A DNA stretch of 64,000 nt from Microbacterium sp. SLBN-146 (GTDB lineage: Bacteria > Actinomycetota > Actinomycetes > Actinomycetales > Microbacteriaceae), in contig NZ_VFMR01000001.1 in the NCBI RefSeq assembly GCF_006715145.1, forward strand, positions 124,001 to 188,000, written 5' to 3'. Of the stretch, positions 8,824-16,676 are shown one piece after another. The notes beneath the pieces are model-generated. The model worked only from the letters and a program-made list of their open reading frames with translations. It ran no database searches and was not told where the DNA came from. The position numbers were made by a program, and so were the translations under genes. Numbering within the stretch: the first letter of the stretch is position 1; every line of letters begins with the position of its first letter.

Positions 8824-8912
8824 CGGAGGACCTTTCGAAGAGTGGCGCGAAGGGATGCAAGGCGAGGGATGCGACGACCGTGCGGGCCGCCGCATCCCCC
8901 TCCTCACGGGGT

Positions 8913-10259
8913 TCAGTCGACGGTGAAGCCCTGCTGGTTGCCGTAGTCGACCAGCTGGTCCTGCCACTCCATGAGGCCGTCGTTGAGGTCGCCGGCGTTC
9001 AGGTACGACTGCCCGACGGTGTCACCGAAGATGCTGTTCGCGTAGACCTGGTAGGGCAGGTACTGCCAGCCGCTCGGAACGTTCCCCGCGGCGTCGACGA
9101 GCACCTCGTTGATCTTCTGACCGCCGAAGTACTCCGACTCGGCGTTGAGGAACTCCTCGGACTCCAGGTCGGCCGTCGTCGCCGGGAAGCCGCCCGATGC
9201 GAGGAAGACCTCGATGGATGCCGGGTCGGAGTTGAGCCACTTGAGGAAGGCCGCCGCGAGCGCGGGGTTCTCACTCTGCTTGAGGACGACCTGGCCGCCG
9301 CCGCCGTTCTCGGCCGACACGGGCGTCCCGTCGTAGGTCGGCATGGGCGCGACGCGCCAGTCGCCCGCACCGTCGGGGATGGAGGATTCGAACACACCGG
9401 GCATCCAGGCGCCGGTCAGCAGCGTCGCGATCGTGCCGTCGCCGAGGCCGCGGTACCACTCGTCGCTCCAGGCCGGGATGGTGGAGAGGAGGTCGCCTTC
9501 GACGAGGCGGTTCCAGTTGTCGGCCCACTTCTTGGAGCCCTCGTCCTGGAGGTCGATCGTGACGTCGGTGCCGTCGGCACTGAACGGCTGGCCACCTGCC
9601 TGCCAGATCATGCTCGTCGTGAAGCCGGCGTCACCCGTGTCGGCGGCGATGTACGCGTCGGGATTGGCGGCGTGCAGCTGCTCGGCCGCAGCGACGTACT
9701 CGTCGTACGTCGTGGGGACCTCGATGCCGTACTCGTCGAAGACGCTCGCGTTGTAGAACATGGCCATGGGACCGGAGTCCTGGGGCAGTCCGTAGACGGC
9801 GTCGCCGACCGTGACGGCGCCCCACGGTCCGGGGGTGTACTGATCCTCGAGGTCGCCGAACCCGTAGGGGGTGAGGTCGACGAGCGCGTCGGCGAGGGCG
9901 AACTGCGGGATCGCGTAGTACTCGACCTGCGCGACATCCGGGGCGCCCGAGCCCGCCGTGATGGCGTTCTGGAGCTTCGTGTACTCCTCGGTGTTGGTGC
10001 CGGCGTTGACGAGGTTGACGGTGACGTTCGGGTACTCCTCCTCGAACGCGGCGACCTGCGCCTCGGCGGACGGCGTCCAGCTCCAGTACGTGATCTCGCC
10101 GCCGGCCTCGAGCGCTGCCTCGAGCTCGTCGGCGCTGCCGCCGCCCCCGGCGGAACCGCCGTCCGATGAGCAGCCGGCGAGCGTCAAGCCGAGCGCGAAG
10201 ACGGATGCTGTGGCCACGGCGACTGTGCGCAGGCGCCGTGAGGTGGTGATTGTCGACAT
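8913..10259 (-). CDS. Carbohydrate ABC importer, substrate-binding lipoprotein
   Basis: A 448-residue family 1 extracellular solute-binding protein. The signal peptide ends in the lipobox LTLAGC (Cys30), so it is tethered to the outer face of the membrane. The mature part shows the maltose-binding-protein-like hallmarks, for example EITYWSWTPS, APDVAQVEYYAIPQFA and GLPQDSGPMAMFYN. ATG 10259 has AAAGGA eight bases upstream. Unusually, the gene stands after, not before, its two permease genes. No ATPase gene is present in the locus, so a shared MsiK/MalK-type ATPase elsewhere is expected. The likely ligand is an arabinogalactan-derived oligosaccharide, inferred from the neighbours. Confidence 0.9.
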   Translation of the reverse strand: MSTITTSRRLRTVAVATASVFALGLTLAGCSSDGGSAGGGGSADELEAALEAGGEITYWSWTPSAEAQVAAFEEEYPNVTVNLVNAGTNTEEYTKLQNAITAGSGAPDVAQVEYYAIPQFALADALVDLTPYGFGDLEDQYTPGPWGAVTVGDAVYGLPQDSGPMAMFYNASVFDEYGIEVPTTYDEYVAAAEQLHAANPDAYIAADTGDAGFTTSMIWQAGGQPFSADGTDVTIDLQDEGSKKWADNWNRLVEGDLLSTIPAWSDEWYRGLGDGTIATLLTGAWMPGVFESSIPDGAGDWRVAPMPTYDGTPVSAENGGGGQVVLKQSENPALAAAFLKWLNSDPASIEVFLASGGFPATTADLESEEFLNAESEYFGGQKINEVLVDAAGNVPSGWQYLPYQVYANSIFGDTVGQSYLNAGDLNDGLMEWQDQLVDYGNQQGFTVD

Positions 10260-10350
10260 CGGGTTTTCCTTTCGTGAGTTCACTTCGTTGTGCAGGGAGT
10301 GGGCGGGTGCCCGGGGAAGAAGGAAGGGCGTGGAGCGGTCGCCGTCAGGG

Positions 10351-11298
10351 TCACTGCTTGACGCTTCCCGCGCTGAGGCCCGACTGCCAGAACCGCTGGA
10401 GGAACAGGAAGGCCACGACGATGGGCACGATCGTGAGCAGCGACCCCGTGATGACGAGGTTGTAGATCGGCTGCGCGGCCACCCCCGAGGCCTGCGCGCT
10501 CCACTGGCTGAGGCCGACGGTGAGGGGGTACCAGGTCGGCTCGCTCAGCATGATGAGCGGGAGGAAGTAGTTGTTCCAGGTCGCGACGACGGCGAACAGC
10601 AGCACCGTGACGATGCCGGGGGCGAGAAGCCGCAGGGAGATCGTGAAGAACGTCCGGAACTCCCCCGATCCGTCCATCCGCGCCGCTTCGAGAAGCTCGG
10701 TGGGCACCGCGTCGACGGCATACGTCCAGATGAGATACAGACCGAACGGGCTGATGAGCGAGGGCAGGATGACGGCCCACGGCGTGTTCGTGAGGCCCAG
10801 CTGGCTGAACATCAGGAACGTGGGAACCGCGAGGGCCGTCCCGGGGATCGCGATCGCGCCGAGCACGACCGCGAAGACCGCCCGACGCCCGGGGAAGTCG
10901 TACTTCGCCATGCCGTAGCCCGCGACGGTCGCGAGGAGCGTCGCACCGCCCGCGCCGACGACGACGTAGAGCAGTGTGTTGCCGAACCACTGCACGAAGA
11001 TCCCGTTGCGGTACGTGAGGGTGTCGACGATGTTCTGCCACAGGTTGAAGTCCGACCCGAACCACAGCCCGAAGGTCGAGAAGAGGTCGCCCTGGTCCTT
11101 CGTGGCGTTGATGAGCAACCACGCGAGAGGAACGATCGAGTAGATGATGAAGACGGTCATGACGATCGTGAGGACGATCGACTTCCGCTGCCGCGGCGGC
11201 GTGCGGCGGATGTAGTTGGGCCGACGCCGGAACGCCCTCGCGGGCGCCTGGACGATGGCCTCGGTCGAGTCGGCGGTGTTCGCTGCCTGGACGCTCAT
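10351..11298 (-). CDS. Carbohydrate ABC importer permease (MalG/CUT1 type)
   Basis: A 315-residue inner membrane permease with six hydrophobic helices after a basic N-terminal tail of about 38 residues. The EAA loop that contacts the ATPase is present (EAARMDGSGEFRTFFTISL, about 210-230). It ends with the usual RFWQSGLSAGSVKQ of CUT1 permeases. The ATG is one base after the stop of the upstream permease gene, so the two are translated together as the heterodimeric channel. Confidence 0.92.
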   Translation of the reverse strand: MSVQAANTADSTEAIVQAPARAFRRRPNYIRRTPPRQRKSIVLTIVMTVFIIYSIVPLAWLLINATKDQGDLFSTFGLWFGSDFNLWQNIVDTLTYRNGIFVQWFGNTLLYVVVGAGGATLLATVAGYGMAKYDFPGRRAVFAVVLGAIAIPGTALAVPTFLMFSQLGLTNTPWAVILPSLISPFGLYLIWTYAVDAVPTELLEAARMDGSGEFRTFFTISLRLLAPGIVTVLLFAVVATWNNYFLPLIMLSEPTWYPLTVGLSQWSAQASGVAAQPIYNLVITGSLLTIVPIVVAFLFLQRFWQSGLSAGSVKQ

Positions 11299-11299
11299 C

Positions 11300-12223
11300 T
11301 CAGCGCACCTCCTGTCGGGAGCCGCGCAATTGCACGATGTATGCGATCGCGGCCGTGATGATCCCCATCACGATGGCGACCGTCGCGGAGTAGTTGAACT
11401 GCTGGCCCGCGAAGGAGAGGTTGTACGCGTACATGTTGGGCGTGAAGTAGCTCGAGATCACGTTGGGGGCGAGGTTCTTGAGGAGGTTGGGCTCGTTGAA
11501 CAGCTGGAAGCTCCCGATGATCGAGAAGATCGTGGCGATGACGAGAGATCCGCGCAGAGCCGGGATCTTGATGCCCGAGATGATGCGGAACTGATCGGCG
11601 CCGTCGATCTCGGCCGCTTCGTACAGCTCGGTGGGGATGACCTTGAGCGCCGAGTAGAAGATGAGCATGTTGTAGCCCAGGAACTCCCACGTGACGATGT
11701 TGCCGATGGAGGCGAGGATCCACTCGCTGCTGAAGGGCTGCAGCAGGTCGAATCCGATGAGGTCGTTGATCGAGCCCGACAGTCCGAACTGATTGCCGTA
11801 GATGAAGCCCCAGATGAGGGCCGCGACGACGCCGGGGACGGCATACGGCAGGAAGATCGCGATGCGGAAGAAGCCGCTGCCGTGGAGCCTCGCACTGTCG
11901 ATGGCGAGAGCGGCGACGAGCGAAAGCGCCAGCATGATCGGCACCTGCACGACGAGGAACAGCGTGACGCGGAAGAGCGACTCCCAGAACTTCGGGTCTT
12001 GGAAGAGCGCCGCGTAGTTCTCCAGTCCGACGAAGGCGTTGCCGCCGACGAGCTGCTGGCGGAAAAGCGTGAGGATGAGCGCATACACGACCGGCGCCAC
12101 GAGCACGGCGACGAAGACGATCATGAAGGGGCCGATGAACGCCCATCCGCGCCAGTCCCTGCGAGGACGAGCGGACCGGCGGACGAGCGGCTGAGCCGCG
12201 GGCGGTGCTGACGCCGTCGTCAT
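11300..12223 (-). CDS. Carbohydrate ABC importer permease (MalF/CUT1 type)
   Basis: A 307-residue permease, first gene of the importer operon. It has six membrane helices (first one GWAFIGPFMIVFVAVLVAPV) and the EAA loop YEAAEIDGADQFRIISGIKI near residue 220. ATG 12223 is preferred over a more upstream start at 12286 because AAGGA stands nine bases ahead and the upstream start would lie inside the operator. Transcription should start near 12275 from the promoter shared with the divergent LacI-family gene and be controlled by operators at 12254-12271 and 12291-12304. Confidence 0.92.
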   Translation of the reverse strand: MTTASAPPAAQPLVRRSARPRRDWRGWAFIGPFMIVFVAVLVAPVVYALILTLFRQQLVGGNAFVGLENYAALFQDPKFWESLFRVTLFLVVQVPIMLALSLVAALAIDSARLHGSGFFRIAIFLPYAVPGVVAALIWGFIYGNQFGLSGSINDLIGFDLLQPFSSEWILASIGNIVTWEFLGYNMLIFYSALKVIPTELYEAAEIDGADQFRIISGIKIPALRGSLVIATIFSIIGSFQLFNEPNLLKNLAPNVISSYFTPNMYAYNLSFAGQQFNYSATVAIVMGIITAAIAYIVQLRGSRQEVR

Positions 12224-12253
12224 AGTCCAATTCCTTCGTTGAAATCGATCCCG

Positions 12254-12271
12254 GATGTTTACGCGAACATC
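12254..12271. promoter_or_regulatory. LacI-family operator 1 of the importer operon
   Basis: Palindrome GATGTT-TACGCG-AACATC, 11 bases downstream of the TATGCT box of the importer promoter. It shares TGTTTACGC(A/G)AACA with the GH30 operator at 5431-5450. Confidence 0.78.
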
Positions 12272-12281
12272 TCGGATCGTG

Positions 12282-12304
12282 AGCATAACATGTTTGCGTA
12301 ACCA
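12282..12304. promoter_or_regulatory. Importer promoter -10 box and operator 2 in its spacer
   Basis: On the minus strand TATGCT (12282-12287) is the -10 box. Directly upstream, TGTTTGCGTAACCA (12291-12304, plus strand) differs by one base from the reverse complement of the operator core. A repressor here would cover the -35/-10 spacer, and it also lies just ahead of the LacI-family gene, consistent with autoregulation. The -35 box itself is not clear. Confidence 0.6.
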
Positions 12305-12345
12305 TGCACACGATAGGCTTCAACGAAGACGGGGAACAGGGAGCG

Positions 12346-13383
12346 ATGACGCTGATGGGCACCGACAGATCACGACGACGCGCGGCATCCATGGCCGACG
12401 TCGCTCGACACGCAGGCGTGTCGTCGCAGACGGTGTCCCGCGTGGCGAACGGTCTGAACAACGTCGACCAGTCGACCCGCGAGAAGGTGCTCGCGTCGAT
12501 GCGGGCCGTGGGATACCGGCCGAACGGCGCAGCACGAGCCTTGAAGTACGGGCGTTTCCACACGATCGGCGTCATCATGTTCACCCTCGAGACGCTCGGG
12601 AACGTGCGGACCCTCGACGCGATCGCGACGGAGGCAGGGGCCGCCGACTACACGCTCACCCTCATGCCCGTCCCCGACCCGACGATGGGGGCGGTCTCCG
12701 GCGCCTATCGCCGACTCACCGAGCAGGCCGTCGACGGCATCATCATCGTGTTCGAGGCGTCGCTGCTCGACCGTGTGGAGATCACCCTGCCGCCGGGCCT
12801 TCCCGTCGTCGTCATCGACTCCAATGCGGGATCGGGTCTCGCCGTCGTCGATACGGATCAGGCGCTCGGCGCGCGCCAGGCCACCGAGCACCTGCTCGGG
12901 CTGGGCCACCGCAACGTGTGGCATATCGCCGGACCCACGTCGTCGTTCTCCGCCTCGCACCGCGCCGAGTCGTGGCGCGCGACACTCGAGCGCGCGGGGA
13001 TCGAGCCTCCCGAGATGCACCACGGCGACTGGACGACCGAGGGCGGGTATCGCATCGGCCTCGAGCTCGGTCGCCGCCCCGAGGTGACCGCCGTGTTCGC
13101 CGCGAACGATCAGATGGCGCTCGGCGCGATGAAGGCGTTCCACGAGCTGGGGCGCGATATCCCCGGTGACGTCAGCGTCGTCGGCTTCGACGACATGGAC
13201 GAGGCCCGCGCCTTCTGGCCGCCGCTGACGTCCGTGCGGCAGAACTTCCGCGAGGTCGGCAGGATCGCGATGGAGAACCTGCTCGCCCAGATGGCCGACC
13301 CCGACCGCGCCCCCGACATCACCCTCATCCCGACGGAACTCATCGTCCGCGAGAGCAGCGGCCCCCCGCGCCCCCGCGCCTGA
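12346..13383 (+). CDS. LacI-family transcriptional regulator of the arabinogalactan locus
   Basis: A 345-residue repressor. The N-terminal helix-turn-helix is classic (MADVARHAGVSSQTVSRVANGL), followed by the hinge (GYRPNGAARALKYGR) and a periplasmic-binding-like sensor domain ending SVVGFDDMDEARAFWPPLTSV. It is divergent from the importer operon and flanked by two operator copies, with a third ahead of the GH30 gene, so it most likely represses all six genes and itself until an arabinose- or galactose-containing sugar binds. ATG 12346 is chosen over ATG 12304 because it has GGGGA and AGGGAG upstream and because 12304 falls inside operator 2; ATG 12355 remains possible. Confidence 0.92.
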   Translation: MTLMGTDRSRRRAASMADVARHAGVSSQTVSRVANGLNNVDQSTREKVLASMRAVGYRPNGAARALKYGRFHTIGVIMFTLETLGNVRTLDAIATEAGAADYTLTLMPVPDPTMGAVSGAYRRLTEQAVDGIIIVFEASLLDRVEITLPPGLPVVVIDSNAGSGLAVVDTDQALGARQATEHLLGLGHRNVWHIAGPTSSFSASHRAESWRATLERAGIEPPEMHHGDWTTEGGYRIGLELGRRPEVTAVFAANDQMALGAMKAFHELGRDIPGDVSVVGFDDMDEARAFWPPLTSVRQNFREVGRIAMENLLAQMADPDRAPDITLIPTELIVRESSGPPRPRA

Positions 13384-13507
13384 CCCCGGCATTCCCCCAC
13401 CCCGGCCCGCCGCGCTCCGGTCCGCATCGCGCTCCGGCCCGCCGCGGCATCCGCTCGCCCGGTCCGCATCGCGCCCCGGTCCGCCGCGGCATCGGCTCGC
13501 CCGATCC

Positions 13508-13567
13508 GCCGAGAAGACCCAAACCGCGCCGAAATCGGCCCGGATACAACCGTTCGAGTCTTCTCGA
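13508..13567. repeat. Family 1 inverted repeat, copy 3
   Basis: GCCGAGAAGACCCAAACCG at the left and CGTTCGAGTCTTCTCGA at the right form imperfect arms. First member of a side-by-side pair with 13607-13667. Confidence 0.75.
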
Positions 13568-13606
13568 CGACGCGAGGCAGCCCCGACCGAAGACCCCGGG
13601 CCCTTC

Positions 13607-13667
13607 GCCGAGAAGACCCGAACTGCTCCCGAGAGAGCGAATTGGCGACGGTTTGAGTCTTCTCGGC
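13607..13667. repeat. Family 1 inverted repeat, copy 4
   Basis: GCCGAGAAGACCCGAACTG at the left and GACGGTTTGAGTCTTCTCGG at the right. The outer 11 bases of each arm match perfectly, the inner part does not. Second member of the pair. Confidence 0.75.
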
Positions 13668-13699
13668 AACGGGCGGGAGGGAGGCGCGGGGCGGACGAG

Positions 13700-14068
13700 T
13701 CAGAGCGCTCGGGCGAGGAGGAGCCCGAGAGCTGCGGCGAGCACCGTCACCAGCACCGTTGCCAGGGCGTTCGCGAGCGCGCTCCCCCAGGCACGGCGTT
13801 CGACGAGCAGCACGGTGTCCACGATCGCGGTGCTGAACGTCGTGTAGCCGCCGAGCACACCGGCCCCGAGGACGAAGAGCCACGCGGCCTCCCCCTCCGC
13901 GAGGCCCGTCACGAACCCGAGGAGGAGCGAACCCGTCGTGTTGACGACGAGAATCCCCCACGGGAACCGGGTTCCCAGCATCCGCGTGACGGCGGCATCG
14001 ACGACGAACCGCGCCGCCGCACCGATGCCTCCCCCGAGCGCTGCCAGCACGAAGACGAGGGCGTTCAT
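13700..14068 (-). CDS. crcB: CrcB/Fluc fluoride channel subunit, first paralogue
   Basis: A 122-residue protein with four membrane helices. It shows the Fluc pattern: GGGIGAAARF near the N-terminus, FPWGILVVNTTGSLLLGF and GVLGGYTTFSTAIVDT, the last holding the central GGxTTFSTF-like stretch that lines the fluoride and sodium sites. Fluc channels export toxic fluoride as antiparallel dimers. Its ATG overlaps the end of the second crcB gene by four bases. Paired paralogues usually form a heterodimer with fixed opposite orientations. It is the last gene of the operon. Confidence 0.92.
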   Translation of the reverse strand: MNALVFVLAALGGGIGAAARFVVDAAVTRMLGTRFPWGILVVNTTGSLLLGFVTGLAEGEAAWLFVLGAGVLGGYTTFSTAIVDTVLLVERRAWGSALANALATVLVTVLAAALGLLLARAL

Positions 14069-14484
14069 GGTGCGGCATCCGTCGTCGTGGGATGCCGCGG
14101 CGGCAAGCGCCTCCCGAGAACGAGCCCGATCGCGGCCAGCACCAGGCCGCCCGCGACACTGCCCACGGCATAGAGAACGCCCACCCCCGGCTCGGACTGG
14201 AGGAGGAGCGCCGTGTCCGTCGCGAGCGCGCTGTACGTCGTGAACCCGCCGATGGCGCCCGTTCCGACGAAGAGCCGCATCTCGCGCCGTCGCGGCGTCT
14301 CCTCGCGACGACCCAGGGCCCCGATGAGCAGGCCGAGTGCCAGTGACCCGACGAGGTTCACGGTGAGCACTCCCCACGGGATGCCACCCTCCCCCGCCGC
14401 CGTGAGCACGACCGCCTCGCGGGCCGCCGTGCCGATCACGCCGCCCGCGAACACGAGGAGCACGAGCCGCAGGGGAGGCCTCAC
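14065..14484 (-). CDS. crcB: CrcB/Fluc fluoride channel subunit, second paralogue
   Basis: A 139-residue homologue of the next gene with the same four-helix layout: GGVIGTAAREAV, IPWGVLTVNLVGSLALG and GAIGGFTTYSALATDT. The tail is longer and charged. The start is GTG 14484, supported by GGGAGG four bases upstream and a four-base overlap (GTGA) with the stop of the glycerophosphodiesterase gene. The frame is open further upstream, but this extension is antisense-free only by chance within the preceding gene. No fluoride riboswitch is apparent, since the gene is embedded in an operon. Confidence 0.9.
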   Translation of the reverse strand: MRPPLRLVLLVFAGGVIGTAAREAVVLTAAGEGGIPWGVLTVNLVGSLALGLLIGALGRREETPRRREMRLFVGTGAIGGFTTYSALATDTALLLQSEPGVGVLYAVGSVAGGLVLAAIGLVLGRRLPPRHPTTTDAAP

Positions 14485-15497
14485 GGACCCTCCCGGAAGA
14501 ATCCGACGCCGAGATCCGGATGGTCGACGAAAACGCCGTCCACACCGGCATCCCGGATCACGCCCCACTCTCCCTGCCAGTCGCCGAAGGCGCCGGGCGA
14601 ACGAGACGACCGGAACTGGCCGATGAGGAACGTATTCTCGGGGCGGCATGTCCACGTGAAGACCCGTAGCCCGCGCGCATGCGCGTCGGCGACGATCGGG
14701 GTCGGTCCCGTCAGCCGGCCGAGCTTGTCGGGGGCGAGGATCATCCTCTTGTCGACGCTGATCCCGTCGACGAGGCCGACGAGCGCGTCGAGGCCCGCGG
14801 GCGCCGCGGTCTCGCGGTACGTGGGCGCCCCCTTGCCCTTCCGAACCACAAGGTCGTACGGGCGCCCCGCGGCCTCCAGCAGGTAGATGTACAGCGCAGG
14901 GATGCCGCGTTCCCGCAGGCGCAGCAGCACGGTCGATTCGAACGCCTCGATCGTGAGCGGCAGCTGCCCGCGGCTCCAGCCGGCGGCATCGAGCTCCGCG
15001 TGGACGAGGTCGGCGACGTCCCACCCGAGGCTCTCGAAGTAGGTCGCGTGCTTGATCTCCAGCACGACGCCGACTTCGCGTCCCTGTTCGAGCGAGCCCG
15101 CGCGCACGAGGTCGAGGACGTCCCGGAGTCGCAGCACCGGCTGCTCGTCATCGAAGGAAGAACTCGAGGGACGCACCTGGGGAAGCCGCTCACGGCACCG
15201 CAGCCTCGCGAGTTCGTCCCACGTGAAGTCCTCCGTGAACCAGCCGGTGAGCTCTTTCCCGTCGATCGTCTTCGTCGCCCGTCGACCGGCGAACTCGGGA
15301 CGCTCGGCGACATCCGTCGTCCCGGAGATCTCGTTCTCGTGACGCACGACGAGCACGCCGTCCTTCGAGACGACGACGTCGGGTTCGACGGCGTCCACAC
15401 CCATCGCCAGCGCGAGGTCGTACGACGAGCGCGAGTGCTCGGGCCGATACCCGGGGGCGCCCCGGTGGCCGATGACGAGCGGATGGCGGCGCGGCAC
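14481..15497 (-). CDS. Glycerophosphodiester phosphodiesterase
   Basis: A 338-residue GDPD-family enzyme that hydrolyses glycerophosphodiesters to glycerol 3-phosphate and an alcohol. The conserved HRGAPGYRPEHSRSSYDLA (catalytic His and the metal-binding Glu), EPDVVVSKDGVLVVRHE (metal ligands and second His) and the distal VVLEIK and FTWTCRPEN segments are visible. There is no signal peptide, so it is cytoplasmic. The start is GTG 15497; TAGCCT lies six bases upstream (15504-15509), which makes a leaderless transcript likely. It heads an operon with the two crcB genes, each joined by four-base overlaps; the functional link is unclear. Confidence 0.9.
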   Translation of the reverse strand: MPRRHPLVIGHRGAPGYRPEHSRSSYDLALAMGVDAVEPDVVVSKDGVLVVRHENEISGTTDVAERPEFAGRRATKTIDGKELTGWFTEDFTWDELARLRCRERLPQVRPSSSSFDDEQPVLRLRDVLDLVRAGSLEQGREVGVVLEIKHATYFESLGWDVADLVHAELDAAGWSRGQLPLTIEAFESTVLLRLRERGIPALYIYLLEAAGRPYDLVVRKGKGAPTYRETAAPAGLDALVGLVDGISVDKRMILAPDKLGRLTGPTPIVADAHARGLRVFTWTCRPENTFLIGQFRSSRSPGAFGDWQGEWGVIRDAGVDGVFVDHPDLGVGFFREGP

Positions 15498-15503
15498 CGT
15501 CCC

Positions 15504-15509
15504 AGGCTA
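15504..15509 (-). promoter_or_regulatory. Leaderless -10 box (TAGCCT) of the glycerophosphodiesterase-crcB operon
   Basis: TAGCCT on the minus strand, six bases before the GTG start, with no ribosome binding site between them. Confidence 0.55.
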
Positions 15510-15665
15510 GTGCGCGCACCCCGTCGCATCCGTGTCACGCGGCCGCGTGAACGGCGCTCATAGCCCACTCACAGTCGTCGTCAGGGAGCCGTGGGGCACC
15601 CGTCCGGTATCGTTGACGCCAGTACAGCACAGCGCTGGCAACCCCGACTTTGGAGTGTGAGAGCA

Positions 15666-16583
15666 GTGGCCCTCAACAACCCCGCATTCAACAACCCGGC
15701 CTTCCAGGACCCGAAGGCCGTCCGCACGTACCCCGGCGGCTCGCAGGCGGCCAACCTGGGCGGCAACACGCAGTTCGCGACCGCCCAGCGAGCCGGCACC
15801 GACGCCGCCGCGCAGGCCCACCTCGAGGGCATGTACGCAGCCCCTTCGGCGGGCGCGGTCGAGACCGACCGCATGTCGTACGAAGACACCATTTGGAAGA
15901 CGGTAGGCCTCTTCGGCATCCTTCTCGTCGGCGCCGTCGCGGGCTGGATCTGGACGATGGCACCCGTCGCCGAGACCGGCGCACCCACGATCCTTCCCTG
16001 GATCATCGGCGCGCTCGTCGGGTTCGTGCTCTCGATGGTCATCATCTTCACGTCGCGCAAGAAGATCCGCCCCGCGCTGATCTTCGCGTACGCCGCGTTC
16101 GAGGGACTCTTCGTCGGAGGCATCTCGGCCTTCTTCGAGATGATGTTCGAGGGCATCGTCCTGCAGGCGACGCTCGCGACCCTCTCGGTCGTCGGCGTGA
16201 CCCTCGCGCTCTTCGCGAGCGGCAAGATCCGCGCGTCGAAGCGGGCGACGAAGATCTTCCTCATCGCGATGTTCGGCTACCTGGCCTTCTCGCTCGTGAA
16301 CGTCCTGCTCATGGTCTTCAACGCTCCGATCGCGGGTGGCCCCTTCGGCCTGCTGAGCCAGGAGGGCCCGCTCGGCATCCCGTGGGGCGTCATCATCGGC
16401 GTGTTCGTCGTCATCATGGCCGCCTACTCGCTCGTGCTCGACTTCGATTCGATCCAGCGCGGCGTCCGCAACGGCGCCCCGCGTCAGTACGGCTGGCTCG
16501 GCGGCTTCGGCATCATGGTCACCGTCGTCTGGCTCTACGTCGAGATCCTGCGCATCATCGCGATCGTCCGCGGCAGCAACTAG
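15666..16583 (+). CDS. Bax inhibitor-1 (BI-1/YccA) family membrane protein
   Basis: A 305-residue integral membrane protein with a soluble, Asn/Pro-rich N-terminal part of about 75 residues (NNPAFNNPAFQDP) and seven hydrophobic helices. The actinobacterial BI-1 group, related to the calcium-leak channel YetJ, has this layout, and the conserved YSLVLDFDSIQRGV stretch near residue 255 holds the Asp residues linked to pH-gated calcium leak. The start is GTG 15666, with GGAG ten bases upstream. It stands alone between a divergent gene and a terminator. Confidence 0.88.
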   Translation: MALNNPAFNNPAFQDPKAVRTYPGGSQAANLGGNTQFATAQRAGTDAAAQAHLEGMYAAPSAGAVETDRMSYEDTIWKTVGLFGILLVGAVAGWIWTMAPVAETGAPTILPWIIGALVGFVLSMVIIFTSRKKIRPALIFAYAAFEGLFVGGISAFFEMMFEGIVLQATLATLSVVGVTLALFASGKIRASKRATKIFLIAMFGYLAFSLVNVLLMVFNAPIAGGPFGLLSQEGPLGIPWGVIIGVFVVIMAAYSLVLDFDSIQRGVRNGAPRQYGWLGGFGIMVTVVWLYVEILRIIAIVRGSN

Positions 16584-16602
16584 TCTCCGCGTCAGCGTTC
16601 GC

Positions 16603-16632
16603 ACGAAGGGTCGCCTGCGGGCGGCCCTTCGT
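16603..16632 (+). terminator. Terminator after the BI-1 family gene
   Basis: ACGAAGGGTCGC (16603-16614) pairs with GCGGCCCTTCGT (16621-16632) with one wobble pair and a six-base loop, 20 bases after the stop codon. Confidence 0.75.
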
Positions 16633-16664
16633 CGTTCCCGCACGGCCGGTTTCTCGTCGCCGCT

Positions 16665-16670
16665 TATAGT
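16665..16670 (+). promoter_or_regulatory. Leaderless -10 box (TATAGT) of the hydrolase-like gene
   Basis: TATAGT followed after six bases (GTCGGG) by the ATG at 16677. Confidence 0.6.
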
Positions 16671-16676
16671 GTCGGG

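Larger units (their letters stand above)
13384..13699. other. Gene-free interval between the lacI-type gene and crcB
   Basis: No convincing coding frame. It holds GC-rich low-complexity sequence (alternating CCGCGGCATC and GGTCCGCATCGC words, 13390-13500) and the two family 1 repeats listed separately. The genes on either side converge, so it is a 3' to 3' interval. Confidence 0.7.

Noticed and set aside
12304-12345. Upstream start (ATG 12304) for the LacI-family gene
   Set aside because: It lies within operator 2, has no ribosome binding site and would add 14 residues that do not belong to the family.
14485-15024. Longer N-terminus for the second CrcB protein
   Set aside because: The extension is read antisense-like through the glycerophosphodiesterase gene in another frame and has no membrane or family features; GTG 14484 has a good ribosome binding site.
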